Shown here piece by piece: positions 21,118-30,200 of a stretch of DNA of 64,000 nucleotides. The notes below the pieces were generated by a model. That model was not told where the DNA came from, did not search any database, and saw only the letters and a list, made by a program, of their open reading frames with translations. Source of the stretch: Rhizobium sp. AC27/96 (GTDB taxonomy: Bacteria > Pseudomonadota > Alphaproteobacteria > Rhizobiales > Rhizobiaceae); the NCBI RefSeq assembly GCF_001692325.1, contig NZ_LXKN01000001.1, forward strand, positions 620,001-684,000, given 5' to 3'. Made by a program: the position numbers and the translations under genes. Within the stretch, counting starts at the first letter, position 1, and each line of letters starts with the position of its first letter.

Positions 21118-21734
21118 TATCCCTTTGCTCCGATCTTGCCTTCCGTTCCGGCGGTCAGCCTGATGATATTGGCCCTGTGCTTGTACCAGGAGATGACCGT
21201 CATCAACGCCATGACGGCGGCGATCTTGTCGACGCCCAATATCCACAATACAACCGGGATGACAAGGGTTGCAACCAATGCGGAAAGCGAGGAATAACGG
21301 GTGGTGAAGGCAATGACCAGCCAGACGATGGCGAAGATCAGGGCCATCAGCGGCGCCAGACCGAGCAGGATGCCGAGATAGGTCGCAACGCCCTTGCCGC
21401 CCTTGAAGCCGATCCAGACCGGGAAGATGTGGCCGATGAAGGCCGCGAAGCCGGCAAGCACACCGGCATCCTCACCAAAGAAATGGGCTGTTATCAGAAC
21501 GGCGGCTGTGCCCTTGAAGGCATCGAGCAGCAGCGTCGCAGCCGCAAGCCACTTGTTACCGGTGCGAAGGACGTTTGTCGCGCCGATATTGCCCGAGCCG
21601 ATATTGCGGACGTCGCCGAGGCCAGCCATGCGCGTCAGCAACAGGCCGAAGGGGATGGAGCCGAGCAGGTAGCCGATGACGATGGCTGCCAGCAATGTCT
21701 GCGGGGTGAGCTGCCAAGTCCAGAAATCCGCCAT
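21117..21734 (-). CDS. plsY: Acyl-phosphate:glycerol-3-phosphate acyltransferase
   Basis: 205 aa, integral membrane, with about six hydrophobic helices. It carries the PlsY motifs [13 protein letters not shown] (glycerol-phosphate/acyl-phosphate site) and [10 protein letters not shown]. It makes lysophosphatidic acid from acyl-phosphate, the first step of phospholipid synthesis, at the inner membrane. ATG at 21734 has GGAGAA upstream. It is in the minus-strand unit pyrB-pyrC'-plsY-dprA, 32 bases after pyrC'. Confidence 0.97.
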   Translation of the reverse strand: MADFWTWQLTPQTLLAAIVIGYLLGSIPFGLLLTRMAGLGDVRNIGSGNIGATNVLRTGNKWLAAATLLLDAFKGTAAVLITAHFFGEDAGVLAGFAAFIGHIFPVWIGFKGGKGVATYLGILLGLAPLMALIFAIVWLVIAFTTRYSSLSALVATLVIPVVLWILGVDKIAAVMALMTVISWYKHRANIIRLTAGTEGKIGAKG

Positions 21735-21766
21735 CACGTCTTGTTCTCCGTAAACCCGGGCTTGCC

Positions 21767-23056
21767 CTAGAGGCTGTGAACCAGCTTGCCGGCGACATAA
21801 GTCGCAACCGCCCGGCCGCTCATTCTCGCATCTTCGAAAGGTGTATTTTTCGAGCGCGACAAAAGCATGTCTTTTGCGACAAGCCAAGGCTCGTCAAGAT
21901 CGATCAGGGTAATATCTGCCTTGGCACCGGGCTTCAGCGTGCCGGCATCGAGACCGAAGATCTGGGCGGGCCGTGTCGACAGCGCATCGATGAGCCGCAT
22001 CAGGCTGACCTGGCCGCTATGATAGAGCCGAAGGGCGGCGGCAAGCAGCGTTTCCAGCCCGACAGCGCCGTCCTCGGCCTCGCCGAAGGGCAGGCGCTTG
22101 GTATCCACATCCTGCGGGTCGTGCGAGGAGACGATGATGTCGATCGTGCCGTCCGCCAACGCCTCGATCATGCCCGTGCGGTCGTCCTCGGAACGAAGCG
22201 GCGGGTAGACTTTAAAGAACGTCCGGTATTCGCCGATGTCGTTCTCGTTCAGTGCGAGGTTGTTGATCGAGATGCCGCAGGTGACCTTGGCGCCACGCGA
22301 GCGGGCAAGGCGGATGGCCTCAGCCGATTCCGGCACGGAGATCATGGCTGCGTGGTAATGGCTGCGGGTCAGTGCCGCGATACGCAGATCGCGCTCCAGC
22401 GGGATAAGCTCGGCTTCCCTAGGGATGCCCGAAAGCCCGAGCCAGCTCGCCAGCAATCCCTCATGCATGACGCCGTTGGCGCCGAGATACTTGTCGCGGG
22501 TCTCGCAGGAAATAACCGCGCCGAATTCGCGCGCATAGGTCATCAACCGCCGCAGGACCTGCGTGTCATAGACGGCGGAATGCGCATCGGTGAAGGCGAC
22601 GGCCCCAGCTGCCCGAAGCAGGCCGATTTCCGTCATCTCTTCGCCGGCAAGGCCCTTGGTGAGGGCTGCAGCCGGATAGACATTGACGACCGCCGTATCA
22701 CGCGCCGTCTTCTTGACGAATTCGACCAGGGCGATGTCGTCGATGACGGGATGGGTATCCGGCATCATGATGAAGGAGGTAACGCCGCCGGCCGCTGCCG
22801 CACGGCTTGCAGACGCGATCGTTTCGCGATGCTCGCCGCCGGGCTCGCCGACATGCACGCGAGCATCGACCAGGCCGGGCACGGCGACGAGGCCGGTGCA
22901 ATCCCGTACCGTCGCGCCCTTGGGTGTCGCATGGCCTTTCAAGCCCTTGCCGGCGAAAATGATGATGCCATCCTCGACGACAATCGCGCCGACCTCATCG
23001 AGATTGCGGGAGGGGTCGATGATGCGGACATTCTGCAGGACGATCGAGTTGCTCAT
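21767..23056 (-). CDS. pyrC: Dihydroorotase-like protein PyrC', probably non-catalytic
   Basis: 429 aa with the full class I dihydroorotase fold, but most metal ligands are lost. The HxH motif reads D64-A-R66-V-H68 instead of D-x-H-x-H. The HVST-type histidine is Met (YHAAMIS), the HxED-type histidine is Cys (ISCETRD), and the last DHAPH motif reads SSHDPQ. The start codon overlaps the pyrB stop (ATGA). Known biology: in Pseudomonas and relatives an inactive PyrC' is a structural partner needed for aspartate transcarbamoylase assembly, encoded right after pyrB. The same role is the best inference here. The catalytic PyrC must be elsewhere. Confidence 0.93.
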   Translation of the reverse strand: MSNSIVLQNVRIIDPSRNLDEVGAIVVEDGIIIFAGKGLKGHATPKGATVRDCTGLVAVPGLVDARVHVGEPGGEHRETIASASRAAAAGGVTSFIMMPDTHPVIDDIALVEFVKKTARDTAVVNVYPAAALTKGLAGEEMTEIGLLRAAGAVAFTDAHSAVYDTQVLRRLMTYAREFGAVISCETRDKYLGANGVMHEGLLASWLGLSGIPREAELIPLERDLRIAALTRSHYHAAMISVPESAEAIRLARSRGAKVTCGISINNLALNENDIGEYRTFFKVYPPLRSEDDRTGMIEALADGTIDIIVSSHDPQDVDTKRLPFGEAEDGAVGLETLLAAALRLYHSGQVSLMRLIDALSTRPAQIFGLDAGTLKPGAKADITLIDLDEPWLVAKDMLLSRSKNTPFEDARMSGRAVATYVAGKLVHSL

Positions 23057-24009
23057 GCGCCTGCTCCCTCGCTGCGAGGCCCCTGGTTCTGGGAGATGAG
23101 CAGCGTCTCCATGACCGCCATGCGCACGGCGACGCCCATTTCCACCTGTTCGGCAATGACGCTCTGTGGACCGTCGGCGACTTCGGAGGCGATCTCGACC
23201 CCGCGGTTCATCGGGCCTGGATGCATGACAAGCGCATCCTCCTTGGCGGCTTTCAGCGTTTCCGCGTCGAGCCCGTAGAAATGATAGTATTCACGCACCG
23301 ACGGCACGAAGGCGCCGGACATGCGCTCTCGTTGCAACCGCAGCATCATGACAACATCGGCGTCCTTCAGGCCTTCCTTCATCGAATGGAAGACCTCGGC
23401 GCCCATGTCGGCAATGCCGGTGGGCAGAAGCGTGGCAGGAGCGACGACGCGGACGCGGGCGCCCATGGCGTTCAGAAGCAGGATGTTTGAGCGGGCGACG
23501 CGCGAATGAAGCACATCTCCGCAGATGGCGACGATGATGCGCGAAAGCTTGCCCTTGGTGCGGCGGATCGTCAGCGCGTCGAGCAGCGCCTGCGTCGGAT
23601 GTTCGTGCTGGCCGTCGCCGGCATTGACCACCGAGCAGGAGACCTTCTGGGCCAGCAATGCGGCAGCGCCGGCACTCGAATGGCGGATGACAAGTACGTC
23701 TGGCCGCATGGCGTTCAGCGTCATCGCCGTATCGATCAGCGTTTCGCCTTTTTTCACCGAGGAATTGCCAACCGACATGTTCATGACATCGGCGCCGAGC
23801 CGTTTTCCGGCCAGCTCGAAGGAGGATTGCGTGCGGGTCGAGGCTTCGAAGAAGAGGTTGATTTGCGTGAGACCGCGAAGCGTCGACGTCTTCTTCTCGC
23901 GCTGGCGGCTTATCTTGACGGCCTCGTCGGCCCTGTCGAGAAGATAGGTGATATCCTGCTCGGTAAGACCCTTGATGCCGATGAGGTGGCGGTGGGGAAA
24001 GAAGACCAT
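23053..24009 (-). CDS. pyrB: Aspartate carbamoyltransferase catalytic subunit
   Basis: 318 aa. Carbamoyl-phosphate binding is shown by [12 protein letters not shown] (STRT), with HPTQALLD, then the aspartate loop region [10 protein letters not shown] and the C-terminal MHPGPMNRG. It makes N-carbamoyl-L-aspartate, the first committed step of pyrimidine synthesis. ATG at 24009 has AGGG upstream. No pyrI regulatory subunit is present; the next gene is the inactive pyrC', with which it should form a dodecameric complex as in Pseudomonas. First gene of the pyrB-pyrC'-plsY-dprA unit. Confidence 0.97.
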   Translation of the reverse strand: MVFFPHRHLIGIKGLTEQDITYLLDRADEAVKISRQREKKTSTLRGLTQINLFFEASTRTQSSFELAGKRLGADVMNMSVGNSSVKKGETLIDTAMTLNAMRPDVLVIRHSSAGAAALLAQKVSCSVVNAGDGQHEHPTQALLDALTIRRTKGKLSRIIVAICGDVLHSRVARSNILLLNAMGARVRVVAPATLLPTGIADMGAEVFHSMKEGLKDADVVMMLRLQRERMSGAFVPSVREYYHFYGLDAETLKAAKEDALVMHPGPMNRGVEIASEVADGPQSVIAEQVEMGVAVRMAVMETLLISQNQGPRSEGAGA

Positions 24010-24195
24010 GGACCTGCCCTCTGAATGTCGTCAGGGGGTCTATAGAGAGGGAGCGCCAAAGGGGCAAGCGCGCGTATGCGATGAGCCTGCTTGTTCCCCA
24101 TGCAATTTCGCCCGAATGCCGTTACAGCAGCTATGCTGTTGGGAGACAAAACTTCCGGTTTCCTTTTGCAACCCTCTTGCTCTAAAAAGCGATTC

Positions 24196-25854
24196 ATGAC
24201 CCAACAGACCCGGACTGACGACCCATTTGCCGACTTGAACCAGCCGAGCCTCTGGTCCGGCATCAATGCCTATCGTTCCGATCCGCTCATCGTTGATCTG
24301 ACCTCCGGTCTGCCACGCTCGGTCCGCGAAGATCTGGAGCAGCTCGGCCGCTTCGTCACCTCTCACGAGGCGCAGGAACTGGCGCGTATGGCGAACCAGG
24401 GCACGCCGCAGCTGCGCACCCATGGTCCGCGGGGCGAGCGTCTCGATGTCGTCGAATTCCATCCGGCCTGGCACGCGCTGATGCGCCGTTCCATGGCGTC
24501 GGGCCTGCATTCCTCGATCTGGGATGCGCAGGCGGACCCCGAGGCAAAGGGGCAGTCGCACAAGGTCCGCGCCGCGCGCTTCTATTTGACGGCGCAGCTC
24601 GAATGCGGCCATCTCTGCCCGCTGACGATGACCAGCGCCTCCGTGGCCGCCATGATGGCGTCGCCCGCCGTCCAAAAGGACTGGGCGCCAAAAATCCTGT
24701 CGCGCAAATATGATTCTTCCAACAAGCCCGCCATGCAGAAGACCGCCGTCACCATCGGCATGGGCATGACGGAGAAGCAGGGCGGCACCGATGTGCGCGC
24801 CAACAAGACCAGCGCCGAAAAGGTGAGCGACGGCATCTACCGGCTTTCGGGCCATAAATGGTTCATGTCGGCGCCGATGAGCGATGCCTTCATCATGCTC
24901 GCCCAGACCAAGGAGGGCCTTGGCTGCTTCCTCGTCCCGAGGCTGCTCGAGGATGGCTCGGCCAACGGCCTGCAGTTCCAGCGGCTGAAGGACAAGCTCG
25001 GCAATCGCTCGAACGCTTCCTCCGAAGTCGAGTTCCACGATACCTTCGGCTTCCTGCTCGGAACGCCCGATGCCGGCATCCGCACGATCCTCGACATGGT
25101 GACGCTGACGCGGCTTGACTGCGCGTTGGCCTCGGCCGGCATCATGCGCGCTTCGCTGGCCGAGGCGGTGCATCATGCGCGCGGCCGCAGCGTCTTCGGC
25201 AAGATGCTGGTCAACCAGCCGATCATGACGCGCGTGCTCGCCGACATGGCGCTCGACGTCGCGGCGGCAACGGCGCTCGCCTTCCGCCTGGCCGAGGCCT
25301 TCGACAAGGCAAGCGGCAACAGCGAGGACGCGGCCTATGCCCGCGTCATGACGCCGGTCGCCAAATATTGGTGCTGCAAGATCGCTCCGGCGCTCATCTA
25401 TGAAGCCATGGAGTGCATTGGCGGCAGCGGCTATATCGAGGAGCGCCCGATCGCCCGTCATTACCGCGAAGCACCAGTCAACGCGATCTGGGAAGGCTCC
25501 GGCAATGTCATGGCGCTCGACGTTCTACGCGTGTTGAACCGCGGCAAGGACCTGTTCGAAACCGTGTTCGCCGGCCTTGCCCGCGATCTCGGACCTGCCG
25601 GCAAGAAGACCATCGAAGTTTTGCGGGCAGCCATGGCGCTTTGCGAACAGGATGAGGGCGCTGCCCGCTTGCTGGTCGAACAAATGGCGCTTGCTGCCGG
25701 GGCGGCCGAACTCTATCGCCTCGGAGCGGGCAAGATCGCCGATGCCTTCATCGAAACCCGCCTTGCCGGCGGCTGGCGCTCCACCTATGGCATGCTCGAT
25801 GCGCGGTTCGATGCCGGCTACATCGTCGACCTCCTCTATCCGCCAGCCACCTAG
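24196..25854 (+). CDS. aidB: AidB-type acyl-CoA dehydrogenase
   Basis: 552 aa, close to E. coli AidB (541). Signature parts include GMGMTEKQGGTDVRAN, LSGHKWFMSAPMSDA, RLKDKLGNRSNASSEVEF, GRSVFGKMLVNQPIM and PVNAIWEGSGNVMALDVLRVLN, all in AidB order, with a flavin-binding acyl-CoA dehydrogenase core and the AidB-specific C-terminal domain. E. coli AidB is induced with Ada, binds FAD and DNA and limits alkylation damage; dehydrogenase activity is weak. ATG at 24196 (MTQQTRTDD) is the family start; longer upstream in-frame starts are not. No Ada-like operator was recognised. It is divergent from pyrB. Confidence 0.93.
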   Translation: MTQQTRTDDPFADLNQPSLWSGINAYRSDPLIVDLTSGLPRSVREDLEQLGRFVTSHEAQELARMANQGTPQLRTHGPRGERLDVVEFHPAWHALMRRSMASGLHSSIWDAQADPEAKGQSHKVRAARFYLTAQLECGHLCPLTMTSASVAAMMASPAVQKDWAPKILSRKYDSSNKPAMQKTAVTIGMGMTEKQGGTDVRANKTSAEKVSDGIYRLSGHKWFMSAPMSDAFIMLAQTKEGLGCFLVPRLLEDGSANGLQFQRLKDKLGNRSNASSEVEFHDTFGFLLGTPDAGIRTILDMVTLTRLDCALASAGIMRASLAEAVHHARGRSVFGKMLVNQPIMTRVLADMALDVAAATALAFRLAEAFDKASGNSEDAAYARVMTPVAKYWCCKIAPALIYEAMECIGGSGYIEERPIARHYREAPVNAIWEGSGNVMALDVLRVLNRGKDLFETVFAGLARDLGPAGKKTIEVLRAAMALCEQDEGAARLLVEQMALAAGAAELYRLGAGKIADAFIETRLAGGWRSTYGMLDARFDAGYIVDLLYPPAT

Positions 25855-25876
25855 AATTTGCGCCGGCGATTGCCGC

Positions 25877-25905
25877 GATACCAATATGTATTATATATTG
25901 GTATC
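25877..25905 (+). promoter_or_regulatory. Palindromic operator/promoter of parDE
   Basis: Perfect 11-bp inverted repeat GATACCAATAT / ATATTGGTATC around a 7-base AT-rich centre, 17 bases before the parD ATG. Its place and symmetry fit a binding site for the ribbon-helix-helix ParD dimer, giving autorepression. The AT core can also serve as the -10 region. Confidence 0.75.
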
Positions 25906-25922
25906 GACAAGGGAGTTTTTAC

Positions 25923-26168
25923 ATGGCCCGCAACACATCAGTTTCGCTCGGTGATCATTTCAGCGACTTCATCGATGCCCAGGTGCAGACGGGCCGCTAC
26001 GGCTCCGCCAGCGATGTTGTCCGCGCTGGCCTGCGGCTGCTCGAAGAGCACGAGGCAAAGGTCCGGGCTCTTCAAGAGGCGTTGATTGCCGGCGAGGAAT
26101 CCGGAAAACCTGCCCCCTTCGATAATGCTGCATTCCTGAAGCGGATGCGTGCCACATATGGCGAATAG
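25923..26168 (+). CDS. parD: Type II antitoxin, ParD family
   Basis: 81 aa. The N-terminal ribbon-helix-helix (NTSVSLGDHFSDFIDAQVQTGRYGSASDVVRAGLRLLEEHE) is typical of ParD/CopG antitoxins, and the C-terminal part (about 50-81) would wrap around the toxin. AGGGAG lies 6-11 bases before the ATG. The stop overlaps the parE start by 11 bases, so the pair is translationally coupled. A perfect palindrome upstream should be its own operator. In a chromosomal core region it may be for stress response or just a selfish module. Confidence 0.93.
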   Translation: MARNTSVSLGDHFSDFIDAQVQTGRYGSASDVVRAGLRLLEEHEAKVRALQEALIAGEESGKPAPFDNAAFLKRMRATYGE

Positions 26169-26457
26169 GCCTGGTCGCTACGGTCTATCGCCCTTGGCGG
26201 AGGCCGACCTTGAAGATGTCTGGCGATATACGGTCGAAAACTGGTCTGCGAAGCAAGCGGAAGCCTACCATGCCGAAATCGTCGAAGTTTTCGAGGGTTT
26301 GGCGTCGGGTCTGAAAGTCGGGCGTCGGGCCGACATTCGTGAAGGCTATTTCAAATATGCCGTCGGCTCGCATGTGATTTACTATCTTCTATCCGATGCC
26401 GAGATGATTGTGATTCGTGTGTTGCATCGGCGAATGGATGTCAGCCGGCACCTCTGA
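26158..26457 (+). CDS. parE: Type II toxin, RelE/ParE family
   Basis: 99 aa from ATG at 26158 (MANRPGRYGLSPLAEADL). The fold is the ParE/RelE type: LSPLAEADLEDVWRYTVENWSAKQAEAYHAEI, GRRADIREGYFKYAVGSHVIYYLL and VIRVLHRRMDVSRHL at the C-terminus, the region that in ParE proteins contacts the target. ParE toxins poison DNA gyrase, and ParD counters this. RelE-like mRNase activity is less likely because the closest resemblance is to ParE. No frame damage is seen, so the module looks intact. Confidence 0.93.
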   Translation: MANRPGRYGLSPLAEADLEDVWRYTVENWSAKQAEAYHAEIVEVFEGLASGLKVGRRADIREGYFKYAVGSHVIYYLLSDAEMIVIRVLHRRMDVSRHL

Positions 26458-26515
26458 AGAGGTGTTCGGATCTGAACAATTTGGCTTGGTATCATATTCG
26501 CTTGCAGGGGCTCCC

Positions 26516-27133
26516 ATGATTAATCTCCGACCCGTCCAACCCGGCGACATTGACCAGCTCTATGCGATCTCGCTGAAGACGGGCGATGCCGGCAAGGATG
26601 CGACGCCGCTTCACCGCGACGGACGTTTGATCGGGCACATCTATTCGGCGCCCTATGCCACGCTTCTTCCCCAACTGGTCTTCGTTGCCGAGGATGGCGA
26701 GGGTGTCTTTGGCTATATTTCCGGCGCCTTCGATACGGTCGCTTTCGAAGACCGGCTTGAGCGCGAATGGTGGCCGGGCTTGCGCCGGCAATATGCCGCT
26801 CCGTCGGGAGATCCGACGCTTTGGGATGCCGACCAGCGGCGCATATCGGCCATCTATCGTCCGAACCGGGTGCCCACCTTCCTCACAGATCGCTTTCCGG
26901 CGCATATTCATATGAATCTGCTGCCGAGGGCGCAGGGGAAGGGCATCGGCACGGCTTTGCTCGATCGCTGGATCGAGAATGCCCGCGCCAACGGCGTCAA
27001 GGGCATTCACCTTGGCGCCAATTCCGGCAATCATGGCGCCATCCGCTTCTGGTCGTCGCGGGGCTTCGTGCCGGTGGAGTTGCCGGCGGATATCGCGTCG
27101 GAAACCACCGTGTGGTTTGGCCAGCCTGTCTAA
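26516..27133 (+). CDS. GNAT-family N-acetyltransferase
   Basis: 205 aa from ATG at 26516 with AGGGG upstream. It starts INLRPVQPGDIDQLYAIS, and the acetyl-CoA loop is RAQGKGIGTALLDRWIENA (about 140-158), followed by GVKGIHLGANSGNHGAIRFWSSRGF. The form is that of GCN5-like acetyltransferases that act on small molecules. The substrate is unknown. It lies 58 bases after parE on the same strand, but that gap and the separate ribosome site suggest chance proximity rather than an operon. Confidence 0.87.
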   Translation: MINLRPVQPGDIDQLYAISLKTGDAGKDATPLHRDGRLIGHIYSAPYATLLPQLVFVAEDGEGVFGYISGAFDTVAFEDRLEREWWPGLRRQYAAPSGDPTLWDADQRRISAIYRPNRVPTFLTDRFPAHIHMNLLPRAQGKGIGTALLDRWIENARANGVKGIHLGANSGNHGAIRFWSSRGFVPVELPADIASETTVWFGQPV

Positions 27134-27205
27134 ATCTGTGGATTTGCAGGCCCAGGCGATATTGCCGCCCACAGCTTTGTTGTCCGTATCGATGCGGCTT
27201 GCTAC

Positions 27206-27219
27206 TCACCGCTCGGTGA
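27206..27219 (+). promoter_or_regulatory. Palindromic operator candidate of the TetR gene
   Basis: TCACCG-CT-CGGTGA, a perfect 6+6 palindrome, 18 bases before the tetR-family ATG. Its position fits autorepression by the TetR protein. Confidence 0.5.
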
Positions 27220-27237
27220 CAGATTGGAGCTGAGTCG

Positions 27238-27894
27238 ATGGCCGTTGCAAACGCAGCCGTTAAAATACCGTTGGAAACGCCCGTTGCGGAAAAGCGGGTG
27301 CGCAACCGCGCCGCGACCGAGCAGGCGATCCTCGACGCCGCCAAGCGGCTTCTGGCGGAGGAGGGGTTCCAGAATTTCGGCATCAATGCGGTGGCGCGCG
27401 GTGCCGGCTGCGACAAGCAGCTGATCTACCGCTATTATGGCGGCCTGAACGGCCTTGTGGAAGCGATCGGCACGGATCTCGGAGACTGGGTGAAGGACCG
27501 CATTCCCGACGACACCGGCGGCATGTTCCTTCTGACCTATGGCGATCTGATGGAGCGCCTTGCTCTGCTATTTCTCGACGCCCTGCGCGCCGACCCGCTG
27601 ATGCGCCGCATTGTCGCCTGGGAAGTCTCGGAAAACAGCGAGCAGGTCCGCCGGCTGTCCGAAGCTCGATCCAAGGCGCTTGCTGGCTGGATCGAGCGCA
27701 TGCGCGGCTCGCTGACACCGCCAAAGGGCGTCGATGCGCAGGCGGTCAACGCCATGATCTTCGCGGCCATCCAGCATCTTGTCCTGTCGGCAGCGGTCAG
27801 CGACCAATGCGCCGGTCTTCCTTTGAAAAACGCCAAGGATTGGGAGAAGGCGGCAGCCTCCTTGAAGCGGATCGTACGCGGCGTTTACGGCTGA
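27238..27894 (+). CDS. TetR-family transcriptional regulator
   Basis: 218 aa. The N-terminal helix-turn-helix occupies about residues 22-70 (NRAATEQAILDAAKRLLAEEGFQNFGINAVARGAGCDKQLIYRYYGG). The ligand-binding domain (about 80-215) is all-helical. GGAG lies just before the ATG. A palindrome at 27206-27219 is a likely own operator. No obvious target gene (efflux pump or enzyme) sits next to it. The flanking genes are a GNAT upstream and small membrane proteins downstream, so its target and effector cannot be named. Confidence 0.92.
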   Translation: MAVANAAVKIPLETPVAEKRVRNRAATEQAILDAAKRLLAEEGFQNFGINAVARGAGCDKQLIYRYYGGLNGLVEAIGTDLGDWVKDRIPDDTGGMFLLTYGDLMERLALLFLDALRADPLMRRIVAWEVSENSEQVRRLSEARSKALAGWIERMRGSLTPPKGVDAQAVNAMIFAAIQHLVLSAAVSDQCAGLPLKNAKDWEKAAASLKRIVRGVYG

Positions 27895-27943
27895 TGCCGG
27901 GGCCTGTTCGGAAGATATCCACAAGCCCGCCGCGCTGTTAACC

Positions 27944-27958
27944 TTAACAAATGGTTTA
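27944..27958 (+). promoter_or_regulatory. Possible CtrA box
   Basis: TTAA-CAAATGG-TTTA, one mismatch from the CtrA full site TTAA-N7-TTAA. A TTAACC half-site precedes it by a few bases, and two more GTTAAC half-sites lie further on, before the small membrane protein gene at 28025. A cluster of half-sites in a GC-rich genome is notable, but short motifs like this occur by chance. Confidence 0.25.
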
Positions 27959-28024
27959 CGTTGCACCCCAGCGGTTAACTCGTCACTGTGAAGAGACCGA
28001 TTGTTAACCATCAAGCGTGCAGCC

Positions 28025-28198
28025 ATGGGGTTGAGACCCGCAAAATTAGTGTTTCTTGTCGCGGCGATGATGTTCTTCGCCGTGCTCGCACTAGATATAA
28101 CCTGGCCCGCGGTGGTTCTGAGCGCCATGGCGCTGTCGAACTGGTTCGTCCTTTCGGCTGGCACGACGCAATTCCAGCGTCGAAGGGGTACCGCATGA
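28025..28198 (+). CDS. Small two-helix membrane protein, unknown
   Basis: 57 aa from ATG at 28025; a TTG at 28001 is possible. It has two hydrophobic stretches (about 7-23, KLVFLVAAMMFFAVLAL, and 25-44) and a basic end (QRRRGTA). The stop overlaps the start of the next gene (ATGA), so the two are translationally coupled. No family is recognised. The coupling to a DUF6105 gene is the main reason to believe it is real. Confidence 0.6.
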   Translation: MGLRPAKLVFLVAAMMFFAVLALDITWPAVVLSAMALSNWFVLSAGTTQFQRRRGTA

Positions 28199-28527
28199 AG
28201 TGGTTGTTGATTTGCTGGGCTGGGCCGGTCTCGTTTCTCGGGGCATGGTATTATCTGTCGTACTACGACATGAGCTTCGGCATATTCATGCTGACACGGC
28301 AGATGCATGACCTGGTGTTCGATATCTACGGCAAGATCCTCGGCATCCCGCCGGAAACCATTCCGCCGCTGGTCGCGCGCGCCATCGCCTTCGACAGTCT
28401 GCTTGTCTTCGCGATCTTCGGCTTTCGCCGCCGCGCCGCCATCATTGCCTGGTGGAAGCGCCGTCAGGCGTCGAGATCGGGCAGGGTGGCCCTGCCGAGC
28501 GCCGACAACCTGTCCAACGCTCCCTGA
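28195..28527 (+). CDS. DUF6105 family membrane protein
   Basis: 110 aa starting [29 protein letters not shown]. There is one N-terminal membrane segment (about 3-22) and a second near 62-80 ([17 protein letters not shown]), followed by a basic stretch ([14 protein letters not shown]). The sequence matches the DUF6105 family of Rhizobiales, which has no known function. It starts inside the stop of the 57-aa gene. Its 3' end overlaps the 3' end of ruvX on the other strand by 64 bases. Confidence 0.75.
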   Translation: MKWLLICWAGPVSFLGAWYYLSYYDMSFGIFMLTRQMHDLVFDIYGKILGIPPETIPPLVARAIAFDSLLVFAIFGFRRRAAIIAWWKRRQASRSGRVALPSADNLSNAP

Positions 28528-28958
28528 AGAATAAAGCTCGCCGCCGCCGAGTCGATGCGCTCGGCCCGCTTGGCGCGCGAGACGTCCATCTCCAGAAGCG
28601 CCCGTTCGGCAGCGACGGTCGAAAGACGCTCGTCCCAGAAGACGAAGGGCAGGGCGGTCTTGTCGGCCATGCTGCGCACGAAGGCGCGGGTGGCCTGGAC
28701 GCGCGGCCCCGAAGAACCATCCATATTGACGGGCAGGCCGATGATGAAGGCGGCGACCTTCTCCTTCTCTGCAAAGGCAAGCAGGGTCTGGGCGTCCTGG
28801 GTGAACTTGACCCGCTTGATCACCGGGCGCGGCGTGGCGAAACGCCGGCCGAGATCGGACATGGCCAGCCCGATCGTCTTGGTGCCGAGATCGAGGCCGG
28901 CGACTGCCTGGCCGGGCAGAAGCATCATGGCCAGGTCTTCGATGGTCAGCGTCGTCAT
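28464..28958 (-). CDS. ruvX: Holliday junction resolvase-like protein RuvX/YqgF
   Basis: 164 aa from ATG at 28958, with AGGAGC upstream. It has the RNase H-like fold with [18 protein letters not shown] (first Asp), [27 protein letters not shown] (acidic) and a final [10 protein letters not shown]. Family members are linked to pre-16S rRNA 5' maturation and, by fold, to junction resolution; the essential role is rRNA processing. The 3' end overlaps the convergent DUF6105 gene. Confidence 0.95.
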   Translation of the reverse strand: MTTLTIEDLAMMLLPGQAVAGLDLGTKTIGLAMSDLGRRFATPRPVIKRVKFTQDAQTLLAFAEKEKVAAFIIGLPVNMDGSSGPRVQATRAFVRSMADKTALPFVFWDERLSTVAAERALLEMDVSRAKRAERIDSAAASFILQGALDRLSALGRATLPDLDA

Positions 28959-29075
28959 CGGGGTCTTGCTCCTGTCAAAACAAATTGAAGTCAAAGCCGC
29001 TTTTCTTTGTCGCGGTTTGAGATATCTCCTAGACACCAGCCTTCCATTTCAAATCAAGTCATAAGGATAAATCCC

Positions 29076-29786
29076 ATGAAGATCACTTGGCTCGGCCATG
29101 CCGCTTTTCGTATCGAAACGGCGAAGGCGAAAATACTGATCGATCCTTTCCTGACCTATAATCCTTCCTTTGCCGCCGCCGGCCTCAACATCAAGGATGC
29201 CGCCGAAGGCGTAACCCATATCCTTTTGACGCACGGCCATGCCGACCACGTCGGCGATACGGTTCAGATCGCAAAGGACACCGGCGCCGTGGTTCTCGCC
29301 AACGCCGATCTCGCCTCCTGGCTCGGCACGAAGGGCGTCGAGAAGCTGGAAATGGGCAATACCGGCGGCACCGTCAGCCTCGGCGGCTTCTCGGCCACCT
29401 TTACCAATGCGCTGCATTCTTCCGCCCAGATCACCGAAGATGGCGTTTCCCACGCGCTCGGCAACCCGAACGGCCTGATGCTGCACTTTGAAGATGAAGC
29501 ATCGCTCTTCCACATGGGCGATACCGACATCTTCTCGGATATGGCCCTGATCAACGAACTGCATCAACCCGATATCGGCATCCTGCCGATTGGCGACCGC
29601 TTTACCATGGGCGGTGCCGTGGCCGCACTCGCCTGCCAGCGCTTCTTCAACTTCAAGACCGCCATCCCCTGCCACTATGGCAGCTTCCCCTTCATCGACC
29701 AGACCGCGGAAAAGTTCGTTGTCGGCATGGAAGGCTCGAAGACGTCGGTTGCCGCACCGAAGGTGGGCGAGAGCGTTTCTGCCTGA
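29076..29786 (+). CDS. UPF0173 metal-dependent hydrolase (metallo-beta-lactamase fold)
   Basis: 236 aa from ATG at 29076 with AAGGAT upstream. Metal-binding motifs of the beta-lactamase fold are clear: [12 protein letters not shown] (HxHxDH), a later TNALHSS and [10 protein letters not shown], and IPCHYGSFP at the end. This is the compact UPF0173/UlaG-like form. Its substrate is not known. It is directly before gatC (69 bases), an arrangement that may allow read-through. Confidence 0.93.
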   Translation: MKITWLGHAAFRIETAKAKILIDPFLTYNPSFAAAGLNIKDAAEGVTHILLTHGHADHVGDTVQIAKDTGAVVLANADLASWLGTKGVEKLEMGNTGGTVSLGGFSATFTNALHSSAQITEDGVSHALGNPNGLMLHFEDEASLFHMGDTDIFSDMALINELHQPDIGILPIGDRFTMGGAVAALACQRFFNFKTAIPCHYGSFPFIDQTAEKFVVGMEGSKTSVAAPKVGESVSA

Positions 29787-29854
29787 CGATACCCGTTGCG
29801 TATGGCGGGCATGGTCTTTATAGCGAGTGAGAAAAATCCTATCCGGAGAATGCC

Positions 29855-30142
29855 ATGTCCGTCGATCTCGCCACTGTCAAACGCGTCGCCCATCTTGCCC
29901 GCATCGCCGTCAATGAAGACGAAGCGCAGCGGATGATGGGCGAGCTGAACGGCATTCTGGGCTTCGTCGAGCAGCTCTCCGAAGTGAATGTCGATGGCGT
30001 CGAGGCGATGACCTCGGTGACGCCGATGGCAATGAAGAAGCGCACGGATGAAGTCACCGACGGCAACAAGGCCGCCGACATCGTTGCCAACGCGCCGAAT
30101 ACCGATCAGAATTTCTTCCTGGTGCCCAAAGTCGTAGAATAG
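29855..30142 (+). CDS. gatC: Asp-tRNA(Asn)/Glu-tRNA(Gln) amidotransferase subunit C
   Basis: 95 aa, standard length. [34 protein letters not shown] and the C-terminal [12 protein letters not shown] fit GatC, the small belt-like subunit that stabilises GatA-GatB. CGGAGA precedes the ATG. gatA follows after 58 bases. The presence of GatCAB means at least one of Gln-tRNA or Asn-tRNA is made by transamidation in this organism. Confidence 0.97.
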   Translation: MSVDLATVKRVAHLARIAVNEDEAQRMMGELNGILGFVEQLSEVNVDGVEAMTSVTPMAMKKRTDEVTDGNKAADIVANAPNTDQNFFLVPKVVE

Positions 30143-30200
30143 CGGTTCCTTTCGAGCCTTTCCGACCCGTTGCCCAATTCCAGATCTGAAGCGAAACAAA

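Noticed and set aside
21776..23278. 500-codon frame antisense to pyrC' and pyrB
   Set aside because: Same reason; the minus-strand proteins are unmistakable.
24040..25461. 473-codon frame antisense to aidB
   Set aside because: Shadow of the AidB-type gene with no recognisable domain.
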